Positions 51,518-60,096 of a stretch of DNA of 64,000 nt are shown one piece after another; within the stretch, counting starts at the first letter, position 1; every line of letters begins with the position of its first letter. The stretch is from Flagellimonas pelagia (GTDB taxonomy: Bacteria > Bacteroidota > Bacteroidia > Flavobacteriales > Flavobacteriaceae). The stretch is from positions 1-64,000 of the forward strand of contig NZ_QXFI01000013.1 in assembly GCF_003584135.1 (NCBI RefSeq), in the 5' to 3' direction. Under the pieces are notes generated by a model. It ran no database searches, was not told where the DNA came from, and saw only the letters and a list, made by a program, of their open reading frames with translations. The position numbers were made by a program, and so were the translations under genes.

Positions 51518-52420
51518 TCATGCCTTAGCCCTCTTTTTTCGCTGTATGGAGAGGTAGGTGACCCCAAAAATCACCACCATCATTCCTAGTAATTGCCAGT
51601 ACGTCAATCTTTCATTCAAAAATACAAAAGCCAACAGAATTGTGGAAACTGGTCCCAAGCTACCCAATATCGAAAAATTGGAAGCGCCTAATCGTTCTAT
51701 GGATGCCGAAACCAGAAAAGATGGGATCAAAGTGGCCAAAATGGCCATGGCGAAACCATAAAGATACACCGGTAGCGGATATTCCCAAAGTTGCCAGCTC
51801 CCGGCAATGAGGTAATGTGCCATGATACAGGTTGTAGAAATGATCATAGCATAACACGTAAATCGTAACATCCCAAACTTGGGAATCAACCAACCACTGC
51901 CCACCAAATACGAAGCATAGGTAATAGCGCTCAGTAGTACCAAAAAACCACCCCACAACACTCCATTGCCTGTGATATCCAATTCGCTCCAAAAGGTGAT
52001 AACCACTCCAATGTAAGTGATGATAATGGCCACGGATTGCACTTTGTTTATTTTTTGTTTGAAAAAAAGCCAGGAAAGGAATACTACAATCGTGGGATAC
52101 ACAAATAGAATAATCCGTTCCAGACCTGCCTTGATGTAGTTCAATCCCAAAAAATCGAAATAGCTGGCCAGATAGTAGCCCACAAACCCGAAGAGGAACA
52201 ACCAGGCATAATCTTTAACACTGATGCTTACCGACGGTTTTTTCTTTCGAATCAGAAAAAGAATGAAAAGATAGAAGGGCAAAGAAAATAACATGCGGAA
52301 TAAAAGTAGATCTAAGGTATCCACATGGTATTCATAGGCCAGTTTGACCATAACCGCCTTGGAGGAAAACAGAATTACCCCCACAATACCATAAAAGATT
52401 CCCAAGCTTTTGTTCGACAT
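51518..52420 (-). CDS. EamA/DMT-family transporter
   Basis: A 300-residue transporter with ten membrane helices and two EamA repeats (first from GIFYGIVGVILFSSKAVMVK, second from ITGNGVLWGGFLVLLSAITYAS). The repeat signature PSFLVSASIERLGASNFSILGSLGPVSTILLAFVFLNE is clear. Such proteins export amino acids or other metabolites; the substrate is not predictable. It is on the same strand as parE, upstream of it. Confidence 0.92.
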   Translation of the reverse strand: MSNKSLGIFYGIVGVILFSSKAVMVKLAYEYHVDTLDLLLFRMLFSLPFYLFILFLIRKKKPSVSISVKDYAWLFLFGFVGYYLASYFDFLGLNYIKAGLERIILFVYPTIVVFLSWLFFKQKINKVQSVAIIITYIGVVITFWSELDITGNGVLWGGFLVLLSAITYASYLVGSGWLIPKFGMLRFTCYAMIISTTCIMAHYLIAGSWQLWEYPLPVYLYGFAMAILATLIPSFLVSASIERLGASNFSILGSLGPVSTILLAFVFLNERLTYWQLLGMMVVIFGVTYLSIQRKKRAKA

Positions 52421-52487
52421 ACATCAAAACTAAACTTGAGCTAAAAATTTAAAGGAGAAAATCAGGTAGAATTACAACGGTCAGCGT

Positions 52488-53582
52488 TTACACATTGAAC
52501 CTAAAGTGCATGATATCACCGTCTTTCACGATATATTCCTTGCCTTCTACACGCATACGGCCAGCTTCCTTTACCTTGGATTCGCTGCCATATTTAATGT
52601 AATCGTCATAAGAAATCACCTCTGCACGGATAAATCCCTTTTCAAAGTCGGTATGGATCACCCCTGCAGCCTGGGGAGCGGTGGCCCCAACGGGAATGGT
52701 CCAAGCACGAACCTCTTTAACACCGGCGGTGAAATAGGTTTCTAGATCCAACAATTTGTAAGCCCCGCGAATCAATTTGGCAGAACCTGGCTCAGTAAGG
52801 CCTAAATCTTCCAAGAACATCTGGCGCTCTTCATAAGTTTCCAATTCGGTGATATCTGCTTCGGTGCCAACCGCCAAAAAGATGACTTCTGCATTTTCAT
52901 TGGCTACCGCTTCTTTTACCTTTTCAACATAAGCATTACCCTTTGTGGCTGAACCTTCATCCACGTTGCATACATACATCACGGGTTTGTCCGTAATCAG
53001 TTGCATCGGTCTTACATATTCGGCACGGTCTTCCTCGCTGATTTGAATGGCGCGAACCGAAGTTCCGGACTCCAAACCTTGCTTAACGGCATTGAGCACG
53101 GCTTCTTCCTTTTGGGCTTCCTTATTTCCAGTTTTGGCTGCTCTTTTAACTTTTTCCAGTTTTTTGTCCACACTTTCCAAATCCTTCAACTGGAGTTCCA
53201 TATCGATGGTTTCCTTATCTCGAATTGGGTTTACGGAACCATCCACGTGCACAATATTGTCATTGTCAAAACACCTCAAAACGTGCAGAATGGCATCGGT
53301 TTCGCGGATATTTCCCAAAAACTGGTTGCCCAAACCTTCACCCTTGCTAGCCCCTTTCACCAATCCCGCAATATCTACAATTTCCACCGTTGCAGGAACC
53401 ACGCGCTCTGGATTTACCAACTCTTCCAATTTTTCCAGTCGCTGGTCGGGCACGTTCACCACACCAATGTTGGGTTCAATGGTACAAAAAGGGAAGTTGG
53501 CACTTTGTGCTTTTGCATTGGAAAGGCAATTGAACAAAGTTGATTTTCCTACGTTGGGCAATCCTACAATACCGGCTTTCAT
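52488..53582 (-). CDS. ychF: Redox-regulated ATPase YchF (OLA1-type)
   Basis: A 364-residue Obg-related P-loop protein that hydrolyses ATP rather than GTP. Walker A is [12 protein letters not shown] at 7-18, followed by [10 protein letters not shown] and [20 protein letters not shown]. The G4 position reads NVDE rather than NKxD, the basis of ATP specificity. It has a C-terminal TGS domain. It binds ribosomes and is involved in stress responses in other bacteria. Confidence 0.96.
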   Translation of the reverse strand: MKAGIVGLPNVGKSTLFNCLSNAKAQSANFPFCTIEPNIGVVNVPDQRLEKLEELVNPERVVPATVEIVDIAGLVKGASKGEGLGNQFLGNIRETDAILHVLRCFDNDNIVHVDGSVNPIRDKETIDMELQLKDLESVDKKLEKVKRAAKTGNKEAQKEEAVLNAVKQGLESGTSVRAIQISEEDRAEYVRPMQLITDKPVMYVCNVDEGSATKGNAYVEKVKEAVANENAEVIFLAVGTEADITELETYEERQMFLEDLGLTEPGSAKLIRGAYKLLDLETYFTAGVKEVRAWTIPVGATAPQAAGVIHTDFEKGFIRAEVISYDDYIKYGSESKVKEAGRMRVEGKEYIVKDGDIMHFRFNV

Positions 53583-53716
53583 TGACTAGATAATAGATGT
53601 TATATTTTAGAACTCGGATCAAATCTCAGAACAGAAATACCATTGTATTCATTGATTATTGATGACTGTTCATTGATTTAAGGCTGCAAATATAAGTTGA
53701 AGTTTTGGTTGAGGGA

Positions 53717-53845
53717 TCAATATTTCCCAATCAAAAGGTAGATGCCCATGATAAACAGGGCAATGATTCCTAAAATGGCCACCAAAGAGAGGATGCATCC
53801 CAACTGCATCCAAATGCCTTTGTACTCTTTTTCCTTTTCTTCCAT
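53717..53845 (-). CDS. 42-residue single-pass membrane protein
   Basis: MEEKEKEYKGIWMQLGCILS, then a hydrophobic helix to the C-terminus (LVAILGIIALFIMGIYLLI). The charged N-terminus and clean hydrophobic segment look like a genuine small membrane protein. It begins right after the T tract of the ferredoxin terminator, with no visible ribosome site, so translation would depend on read-through or another promoter. No relatives are recognised. The region 53583-53716 to its right holds nothing obvious. Confidence 0.4.
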   Translation of the reverse strand: MEEKEKEYKGIWMQLGCILSLVAILGIIALFIMGIYLLIGKY

Positions 53846-53874
53846 AAAAAAACCCGAACCATTTAAAGTCCGGG
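53846..53874 (-). terminator. Terminator after the ferredoxin gene
   Basis: Minus-strand CCCGGAC (53874-53868) pairs with GTTCGGG (53859-53853) around an 8-base loop, then seven T residues (53852-53846). Confidence 0.85.
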
Positions 53875-53898
53875 CTAAATTACAAGATATTTTATTGA

Positions 53899-54252
53899 TT
53901 AGTTGTTGGGATGCATAAAACGCTGCTTGCCCAACAATACATCTTCGCTTTCAACATGGTCCTCATCGGGGACACAACAATCCACCGGGCAAACCGCGGC
54001 ACATTGGGGTTCTTCATGAAAACCTTTGCACTCGGTGCATTTATCTGGAACGATATAATAAATTTCATCACTTACAGGATCCTGCACATCATCCGCATTC
54101 ACGGCCTTGCCGTTTGGCAAAACCACATCTCCGGTCAACGATGTTCCATCGCTGTATCTCCACTCATCGGCACCTTCATAAATTGCGGTATTGGGGCATT
54201 CTGGCTCGCAAGCACCACAGTTTATGCATTCATCTGTTATAATTATGGCCAT
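53899..54252 (-). CDS. 4Fe-4S dicluster ferredoxin
   Basis: A 117-residue ferredoxin of the type with two 4Fe-4S clusters: [19 protein letters not shown] at about 12-30, and [21 protein letters not shown] later, the second with the widened spacing typical of the extended YfhL-like ferredoxins. It carries one or two electrons for reductases. The promoter overlaps that of the divergent acyl-CoA reductase. Confidence 0.93.
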   Translation of the reverse strand: MAIIITDECINCGACEPECPNTAIYEGADEWRYSDGTSLTGDVVLPNGKAVNADDVQDPVSDEIYYIVPDKCTECKGFHEEPQCAAVCPVDCCVPDEDHVESEDVLLGKQRFMHPNN

Positions 54253-54266
54253 AATTTCCTTTTCCT

Positions 54267-54300
54267 TTTGGGCTGATTCTTTTCAGCATGCTTACTTTTG
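54267..54300 (+). promoter_or_regulatory. Promoter of the acyl-CoA reductase gene
   Basis: TTTG at 54267-54270, 22 bases, TACTTTTG at 54293-54300. The expected transcription start is about 54306, 32 bases before the ATG. Confidence 0.6.
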
Positions 54301-54301
54301 A

Positions 54302-54333
54302 CAAAAATAAACCCTAGTAATTTAGTGTACAAA
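54302..54333 (-). promoter_or_regulatory. Promoter of the ferredoxin gene
   Basis: Minus-strand TTTG (54333-54330), 20 bases, TATTTTTG (54309-54302). The start is expected near 54296, 44 bases before the ATG. It faces the acyl-CoA reductase promoter head to head. Confidence 0.6.
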
Positions 54334-54337
54334 TTTA

Positions 54338-55384
54338 ATGACACCGTATAACCAAAGAATAACAGCTTTTGTCGAACTTGGAAAATACCTAACGGATTTT
54401 TGCGAAAAATGTTATGCGAACGATGATTCCATCGACCTTGAATTCAAGGAAATAGTGGCTCGGGCCGAACATGAAAACGGATGGTTTACCCAAGAGAATA
54501 TTTTGCACGCTTTAAGGGAATGGGGACATTTGCTCACCAAAGAAAATCTTGAAGATTGGTTGTCTGGATATGATTTGAGCACTGTGGATTATCCAAAAAT
54601 CATTGGCATCATCATGGCCGGGAACATACCTTTGGTAGGTTTCCATGATTTTCTCTGCGTTATCTTGTCCGGACATAAGGTTTTGGCAAAGCTTTCCTCC
54701 AACGATAAAAGATTGTTGCCCCATTTGGTGAAATTTTTGGTTGAACAAGATCCATCATTAGAAGAAAGCATTGCTTTTGTGGAAGGGAAAATGGAAGGTT
54801 TTGATGCCGTTATAGCTACTGGAAGCAACAATACAGGACGTTATTTTGAGTATTACTTCGGGCAAAAACCACATATCATCCGCAAGAACCGAAATTCGGT
54901 GGCTATCCTGACCGGTAAAGAGACCCAAGAAGAATTGGTGGCTTTGGGCGAAGATATTTTCAGGTATTATGGATTGGGTTGCCGCAATGTTTCCAAAATT
55001 TATATCCCCGAAGGATTTGATTTTGACCCTTTCTTCAAGGCCATGTACGCTTACGGAGACATTATCCACCAACACAAGTATGCCAATAACTACGACTACA
55101 ACAAAGCGGTGTACCTGATGAGCGATTTCAAGATTTTGGACAATGAATTTTTGGTTTTGAAAGAAGAGGCTTCCCTCTCCTCGCCTATTTCGGTATTGTT
55201 CTATTCCTATTATAGTTCAGAAGAAAACCTTCAGAAAGAATTGGATACGTTAAACGATCAAATCCAATGTGTGGTTTCCAATCAATATAAGGATGGACAT
55301 GTCGGTTTTGGAGAGACACAAAAACCTCGATTGAACGATTATGCCGATGGTGTCGATACTATGGAATTTCTGCTTCAACTTTAA
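54338..55384 (+). CDS. LuxC-like acyl-CoA reductase
   Basis: A 348-residue protein of the aldehyde-dehydrogenase-like LuxC family that reduces an acyl-CoA to an aldehyde. Visible stretches are IGIIMAGNIPLVGFHDFLCVILSGHKV (cofactor region), AVIATGSNNTGRYFEYYF and DIFRYYGLGCRNVSKIYIP with the expected catalytic Cys. No other lux genes are present. Flavobacteria carry such a gene next to ferredoxin and serC. The substrate and physiological role are unknown. Confidence 0.85.
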   Translation: MTPYNQRITAFVELGKYLTDFCEKCYANDDSIDLEFKEIVARAEHENGWFTQENILHALREWGHLLTKENLEDWLSGYDLSTVDYPKIIGIIMAGNIPLVGFHDFLCVILSGHKVLAKLSSNDKRLLPHLVKFLVEQDPSLEESIAFVEGKMEGFDAVIATGSNNTGRYFEYYFGQKPHIIRKNRNSVAILTGKETQEELVALGEDIFRYYGLGCRNVSKIYIPEGFDFDPFFKAMYAYGDIIHQHKYANNYDYNKAVYLMSDFKILDNEFLVLKEEASLSSPISVLFYSYYSSEENLQKELDTLNDQIQCVVSNQYKDGHVGFGETQKPRLNDYADGVDTMEFLLQL

Positions 55385-55455
55385 GAAAAATCGAAACCCG
55401 AGAACCGTTTTCAGATCCAAGAATTTTTAAGACCTTTATCCCGTAAACCAAGGAA

Positions 55456-56520
55456 ATGAAAAAACACAATTTTAGTGCAGGACCCAGCATTTTGCCCAAA
55501 GAGGTCTTGTTAAAGGCTTCCGAGGCCGTAATGGACCTCGATGGAATCGGACTTTCCCTAATCGAAATATCCCACCGTAGCAAGGAATTTGTAGCCATCA
55601 TTGAAAAGGCCCGTTCCCTGGCATTGGAATTGATGGGGTTGGAAGGAAAAGGCTATCAGGCCATTTTTCTTCAGGGTGGTGCGAGCATGCAGTTTTTAAT
55701 GGCCGCCTATAATCTTTTGGAGAAAAAAGCAGGATACGTGAATACGGGTACCTGGAGTCAAAAAGCCATCAAGGAAGCCCGCTTATTCGGCGAAATTGTT
55801 GAAGTGGCCTCGTCCCAAGAAAATAATTTTGACCATATCCCAAAGGGATACAAGGTCCCGAATGACCTGGACTATCTTCACCTGACCTCGAACAACACCA
55901 TCTATGGCACACAGATCAAAGAATTTCCAGAAACGGACGTTCCCTTGGTCTGTGATATGAGTTCCGACATCTTTTCACGTCAGCTCGATTTCTCAAAATT
56001 TGACCTGATTTACGCTGGGGCCCAAAAGAATATGGGACCCGCCGGAACCACTCTTGTAGTAGTCAAGGAAGATGTATTGGGTAAGGTATCCCGAAAAATC
56101 CCATCCATGTTGGATTATGCCGTGCATGTAAGCAAGGATAGTATGTTCAATACTCCCCCTGTGTTTGCGGTCTATGTTTCTATGCTTACGATGCAGTGGT
56201 TGAAGGATTTGGGAGGTATTCCAGCCATTGAGGAAATCAACGAGCGGAAAGCCAACTTGATCTATTCCGAAATTGAACTGAACCCTGTATTCTCTGGTTT
56301 TGCGGCCAAAGAAGACCGTTCCATGATGAATGCCACGTTCAATATTACTGATGATGGACTCAAAGATATATTTGATAATATGTGTAAGGAAGCAGGCATC
56401 AGCGGCATCAACGGGCATAGATCCGTTGGTGGTTACAGGGCTTCCATGTACAATGCACTTCCCATTGAAAGTGTTGGGGTTTTGGTCGATATCATGAGCG
56501 AATTGGAAAAGAAAGGATAA
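55456..56520 (+). CDS. serC: Phosphoserine aminotransferase
   Basis: A PLP aminotransferase for 3-phosphohydroxypyruvate in serine synthesis; it also serves vitamin B6 synthesis. The 354-residue protein begins KKHNFSAGPSILPKEVL and has the PLP lysine in YAGAQKNMGPAG. FNTPPVFAVYVSMLT and GINGHRSVGGYRASMYNA are family hallmarks. The serA-like gene lies downstream, separated by a four-helix-bundle gene. Confidence 0.96.
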   Translation: MKKHNFSAGPSILPKEVLLKASEAVMDLDGIGLSLIEISHRSKEFVAIIEKARSLALELMGLEGKGYQAIFLQGGASMQFLMAAYNLLEKKAGYVNTGTWSQKAIKEARLFGEIVEVASSQENNFDHIPKGYKVPNDLDYLHLTSNNTIYGTQIKEFPETDVPLVCDMSSDIFSRQLDFSKFDLIYAGAQKNMGPAGTTLVVVKEDVLGKVSRKIPSMLDYAVHVSKDSMFNTPPVFAVYVSMLTMQWLKDLGGIPAIEEINERKANLIYSEIELNPVFSGFAAKEDRSMMNATFNITDDGLKDIFDNMCKEAGISGINGHRSVGGYRASMYNALPIESVGVLVDIMSELEKKG

Positions 56521-56551
56521 GTTTTTTTAAATGTTCAATTCTAAGTTTTAA

Positions 56552-56890
56552 GTGTTGATTGAGGACAAGACCTTTAAATTTTCTCTTAGTATCATCAAAT
56601 TGGTCAAAGATTTGAAGGCAAATAAAGAATTTGTCTTTGCTGATCAACTGCTTCGTTCATCAACCAGCATTGGAGCCAATGTTGTTGAAGCTGGTGCAGG
56701 TCAATCCAAAAGGGATTTTATCACAAAAATGGCGATTGCTTCCAAAGAGGCAAGGGAAACGCGTTATTGGCTCAGATTGATCAAAGAAAGTAAATTGACA
56801 AAGATTGGGACAGAATCTTATTTGGATGAAATCGACCAGATCATTAAAATATTGACCAAAATAGTGAAGACCAGTCAAGAAACGATTTAG
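56552..56890 (+). CDS. Four-helix-bundle (IVP/S23-type) protein
   Basis: A 112-residue protein of the 23S rRNA-intervening-sequence family, with helices including IIKLVKDLKANKEFVFADQLLRSSTSIGANVVEA and KMAIASKEARETRYWLRLI. It begins with GTG; the upstream ATG frame is closed. It is inserted between serC and serA and is flanked by short AT-rich stretches (TTCAATTCTAAGTTTTAA and CATTCAAAATTTAAAATTTA). In Bacteroidota these genes occur as free-standing, lineage-scattered inserts with unknown function. Confidence 0.85.
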   Translation: MLIEDKTFKFSLSIIKLVKDLKANKEFVFADQLLRSSTSIGANVVEAGAGQSKRDFITKMAIASKEARETRYWLRLIKESKLTKIGTESYLDEIDQIIKILTKIVKTSQETI

Positions 56891-56917
56891 CATTCAAAAT
56901 TTAAAATTTATTACTTA

Positions 56918-57871
56918 ATGAAGGTTATATTAGCCAACGAGGGGTTGGCAAATGAAGGAATCGCTTTGCTTGAAAAAGCTGGATTTGAGGTCAACCTCAC
57001 GCATGTTGCCCAAGAACAGTTGGCAAACTTTATCAACAAAAATGAAATCAACGGACTTTTGGTGCGCAGTGCCACCAAGGTCAACAAGGAAATCATTGAT
57101 GCTTGCCCCTCCCTTAAATTAATCGGTCGCGGTGGCGTGGGTATGGACAATATCGATGTGAAACATGCCGAGTCCAAAGGAATCCATGTCATCAACACCC
57201 CGGAGGCATCCTCCGAATCTGTTGCAGAATTGGTCTTTGCCCATTTGTTTGGCGCGGTACGTTTCCTCCCAGACTCCAATAGGAATATGCCATTGGAAGG
57301 CGAGAGTCATTTCAAATCACTGAAGAAAAGTTATGCCGGCGGGGTGGAACTACGTGGAAAAACATTGGGTATTGTCGGTTTTGGAAGAATTGGACAGGCA
57401 ACTGCCAAGATGGCCTTGGCACTGGGCATGAGAGTAATCTACACGGATCATCATGTCACTAAAGCAAGTTTGGACATTTCTTTTTTTGATGGTCAATCCG
57501 TGAATTTTACTTTGGAGGCCCAGGAATTGGAAAGTGTGTTGAAACAATCCGATTTCGTTAGCCTGCATGTTCCGGCACAAGAGGATTATGTCATCGGCAA
57601 AAAAGAATTGGAAATGATGAAGCCGGGTTCTGGAATCATCAATACCTCCCGTGGCGGCATCTTGGACGAAGTGGCTTTGGTGGAAGCCTTGGACAATGAC
57701 CACCTCGCCTTTGCAGGATTGGATGTGTACGAATCGGAACCGCACCCAGAAATCCAAATTTTGATGAACCCCAAAATATCCCTTACGCCACACATCGGGG
57801 CATCTACTATTGAGGCACAGCAACGTATTGGAATGGAATTGGCCCAACAGGTTATCAATTTGCTAAATTGA
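56918..57871 (+). CDS. serA: D-3-phosphoglycerate dehydrogenase-like enzyme
   Basis: A 317-residue D-2-hydroxyacid dehydrogenase of the short form without an ACT domain. The NAD motif is LGIVGFGRIGQATAKMALALG; catalytic residues are expected in LIGRGGVGMDNIDVKHAESKGI (Arg), INTSRGGILDEVALVEAL and LTPHIGASTIEAQQR (His). Position after serC makes 3-phosphoglycerate the likely substrate, completing serine synthesis to phosphoserine. The specificity is inferred from context. Confidence 0.9.
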   Translation: MKVILANEGLANEGIALLEKAGFEVNLTHVAQEQLANFINKNEINGLLVRSATKVNKEIIDACPSLKLIGRGGVGMDNIDVKHAESKGIHVINTPEASSESVAELVFAHLFGAVRFLPDSNRNMPLEGESHFKSLKKSYAGGVELRGKTLGIVGFGRIGQATAKMALALGMRVIYTDHHVTKASLDISFFDGQSVNFTLEAQELESVLKQSDFVSLHVPAQEDYVIGKKELEMMKPGSGIINTSRGGILDEVALVEALDNDHLAFAGLDVYESEPHPEIQILMNPKISLTPHIGASTIEAQQRIGMELAQQVINLLN

Positions 57872-57948
57872 TTTATTTTTGTAGGGCAAAACAGCATAGC
57901 AAAGACTACTTTTTTGTACATTGTCCTTCTAACCTTAACAATAAACAC

Positions 57949-58590
57949 ATGTCAGGATTATTGGATTTACTGAATAGCCCCATGGGCAAACAATTGGTCA
58001 GCGGGGTAGCAGGACAGACGGGCCAATCTGAAAGCAAAACTGCCGATGTTTTGAGCATGGCCATGCCACTTTTGATGGGAGCTATGAAAAAGAATACTTC
58101 TACACCGGGTGGTGCCCAAGGATTGATGAACGCGCTCAGTTCCAAACATGATGGTAGCATTTTGGATAATCTAGGAGGTTTCTTTGGTGGTGGTGTAGAC
58201 CAAAGCGCCATGGATGACGGAGCCGGAATTTTAGGCCACATTTTAGGATCAAAACAGCCACAGGTCGAGAATGCCCTAAGTAGTAAATCGGGGATGGATG
58301 CAGGTACCATTGCCCAGATTTTACAGATAGCCGCCCCTATCCTATTGGGATATCTCGGCAAGCAGACACGACAACAAAATGTGAGCAGCCCTGATGGACT
58401 CAACGGACTTTTAGGTGGATTGATGGGCGGTAACAAAACTGCGGCCAAACAGCAATCCCTCATTGAAACCTTTTTGGATTCCGATGGTGATGGCAGTATC
58501 ATGGACGATCTTGCCGGAATGGTATTGAACGGAGGTGGTCAAAAGAAAAGTGGCTTGGGAGGAATCCTCGGCGGATTGTTTGGCAAATAG
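57949..58590 (+). CDS. DUF937 domain-containing protein
   Basis: A 213-residue protein rich in Gly, Ala and Met. It has short helical repeats (DLLNSPMGKQLVSGVAGQTG, LSMAMPLLMGAMKKNT, QILQIAAPILLGYLG), glycine-rich linkers and a calcium-site-like DSDGDGSIMDDLAG near the end. DUF937 proteins (YidB-like) have no known function. It starts at the ATG at 57949; the longer frame overlaps serA. A -7-like TATTTTTG lies at 57874-57881. Confidence 0.9.
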   Translation: MSGLLDLLNSPMGKQLVSGVAGQTGQSESKTADVLSMAMPLLMGAMKKNTSTPGGAQGLMNALSSKHDGSILDNLGGFFGGGVDQSAMDDGAGILGHILGSKQPQVENALSSKSGMDAGTIAQILQIAAPILLGYLGKQTRQQNVSSPDGLNGLLGGLMGGNKTAAKQQSLIETFLDSDGDGSIMDDLAGMVLNGGGQKKSGLGGILGGLFGK

Positions 58591-58617
58591 AAACACCGAC
58601 TTAACGTTATTTAACAA

Positions 58618-58647
58618 GGCCGTTTGAAATTTCAAATGGCTTTTTTT
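58618..58647 (+). terminator. Terminator after the DUF937 gene
   Basis: GCCGTTTGAAA and TTTCAAATGGC pair over about 10 bases with one G-U, followed by seven T residues at 58641-58647. Confidence 0.82.
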
Positions 58648-58660
58648 GTACCTTAAGATT

Positions 58661-59116
58661 ATGAAAAAGAAAAAGATACACCATTCAATAATGACAATAG
58701 CTTTGCTATTGTTTGTCTCCTGCACTACCCAAAAACAAGCGTTGGATATTTCCAGCGAGGAACAGGCCGTTTTTGATTCCAAAGAAGAAGAACCCGTAGA
58801 AATCAAGGATGAAAAAACAGAGTATGAGATCGTCATTATTGAACCGGGGTTCAACACATGGTTGTTGAGCATTGCCAGGCCTGAAGGTTATTATTCTCAA
58901 AGTTTTCTTGAAAACCGCAACGCCATTTTGGTCATGAATTGGAACCAACGGGTGATGCAACCCAACTTATATAATCCAAACCTATATGAAATGCAGATCA
59001 ACTACGATCCCAACATAGATTATGGGTACGAGGTCAACTACAAGCTCTACAATTATTTCATTTACTTCCAAAGAAAGTATCACCAACGCCTGGGCCCCTT
59101 TATTCCAAGGATTTAA
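58661..59116 (+). CDS. DUF6146-type lipoprotein
   Basis: 151 residues with a lipoprotein signal (KIHHSIMTIALLLFVSC), an acidic linker and a C-terminal domain with aromatic conserved runs (PGFNTWLLSIARPEGYYSQ, NRNAILVMNWNQRVMQP, YNYFIYFQRKYHQRLGP). The pattern fits what I remember as DUF6146 in Flavobacteriia. It is probably tethered in the periplasm or outer membrane; the function is unknown. The neighbour at 59147 is also a short envelope protein. Confidence 0.8.
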   Translation: MKKKKIHHSIMTIALLLFVSCTTQKQALDISSEEQAVFDSKEEEPVEIKDEKTEYEIVIIEPGFNTWLLSIARPEGYYSQSFLENRNAILVMNWNQRVMQPNLYNPNLYEMQINYDPNIDYGYEVNYKLYNYFIYFQRKYHQRLGPFIPRI

Positions 59117-59146
59117 TGTCGTATTTTTGCATGACAACCATAGGCA

Positions 59147-59662
59147 ATGCAAAGAATAAGACAGCGTTGGGAAATCCAGAAGAATTGGCAATTAATTTTT
59201 CCTGTTCTTGGCGTAACGCTTACCATGCTTGCCGCCTATATGATCGCTAGAAGGTTGTTACACCTTTTTGGACTCAATAACACCTATTTTGAATGGATTT
59301 TCACCATTGGCGTTACGCTGTTGCTTTATTTTCTATTGATTCGGTTCTTTTTGTGGTGTTTTAAAAAGTTGGAAAATAAATGGAAGGTGACCTTCAAATG
59401 GGAAATGATCACCATTTTTATTGTTTTTGCCATAACAGGTAGTTTGGCCGGTAAAATGGCAGGCCCCTTGGTGGAATGGATCGGGCTGGGCAAGGGCGCC
59501 GTACATCATGTTCTTTATTGGATCATCAGGATTCTTATCATTTTCCCCTTATATCAAGTCTTATTGATTTCCATAGGATGGCTTTTTGGGCAGTTCCAAT
59601 TCTTCTGGAATTTTGAAAAAAAAATGCTCAAACGCATGGGATTGGGCTTTCTTGCTCCATAG
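59147..59662 (+). CDS. DUF6787-type membrane protein
   Basis: A 171-residue protein with four membrane helices (about 16-38, 48-70, 84-104 and 125-150) and short conserved motifs (QRWEIQKNWQLIFPVLG, ITGSLAGKMAGPLVEWIGL, FWNFEKKMLKRMGL). From memory the group is called DUF6787 in flavobacteria. A -7-like TATTTTTG at 59122-59129 precedes it. The function is unknown. Confidence 0.78.
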   Translation: MQRIRQRWEIQKNWQLIFPVLGVTLTMLAAYMIARRLLHLFGLNNTYFEWIFTIGVTLLLYFLLIRFFLWCFKKLENKWKVTFKWEMITIFIVFAITGSLAGKMAGPLVEWIGLGKGAVHHVLYWIIRILIIFPLYQVLLISIGWLFGQFQFFWNFEKKMLKRMGLGFLAP

Positions 59663-59702
59663 TTTAAGGTTTTATTAACACAGAAAGAGCAAAGGTCTTC
59701 TT

Positions 59703-59710
59703 TAAATTTG
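59703..59710 (+). promoter_or_regulatory. -7 element before the small secreted protein
   Basis: TAAATTTG, six bases before the ATG at 59717. The transcript would be leaderless or nearly so. Confidence 0.35.
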
Positions 59711-59716
59711 TTGGAA

Positions 59717-60070
59717 ATGGCCTTCAAACTCCACAAACGCGCGATTTCATATCTGTCCCTTGTTCTTGCATTGGGGATTCTTACGCCGTCTGTTGTCAAG
59801 TTAGCACATGCCATATATGGGCATTCCCAAGAGCAAAAATGCCTCGCACAGGGAACCAATCATATCCACAGTGCAAACTTTCATTGTGACTTTCATGATT
59901 TTACCCTGGCCTCCAAGGTGTTTTTCAATTCTTCTTTTACCTATTTGCCGGTAGAGGTACCGGAAATTGTGCACAATGAAACGGCCTATCATTTTGTCTT
60001 TAAACCCTTCAAGGCACAATACCATGCCTTACGAGGTCCTCCGAGGGTTGTAACATCTACTGCCGTTTAG
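59717..60070 (+). CDS. Small secreted His/Cys-containing protein
   Basis: A 117-residue protein with a basic N-terminus, a hydrophobic signal or anchor (ISYLSLVLALGILTPSVVKLAHA), and a mature part with clustered possible metal ligands (HSQEQKCLAQGTNHIHSANF, HCDFHDF). The C-terminal half is beta-like. It immediately precedes a TonB receptor with a His/Glu-rich loop, so a role in metal uptake or sensing is inferred. No named family recognised. Confidence 0.7.
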   Translation: MAFKLHKRAISYLSLVLALGILTPSVVKLAHAIYGHSQEQKCLAQGTNHIHSANFHCDFHDFTLASKVFFNSSFTYLPVEVPEIVHNETAYHFVFKPFKAQYHALRGPPRVVTSTAV

Positions 60071-60096
60071 ATTTTACAAACCTTTTAATTTTTACA

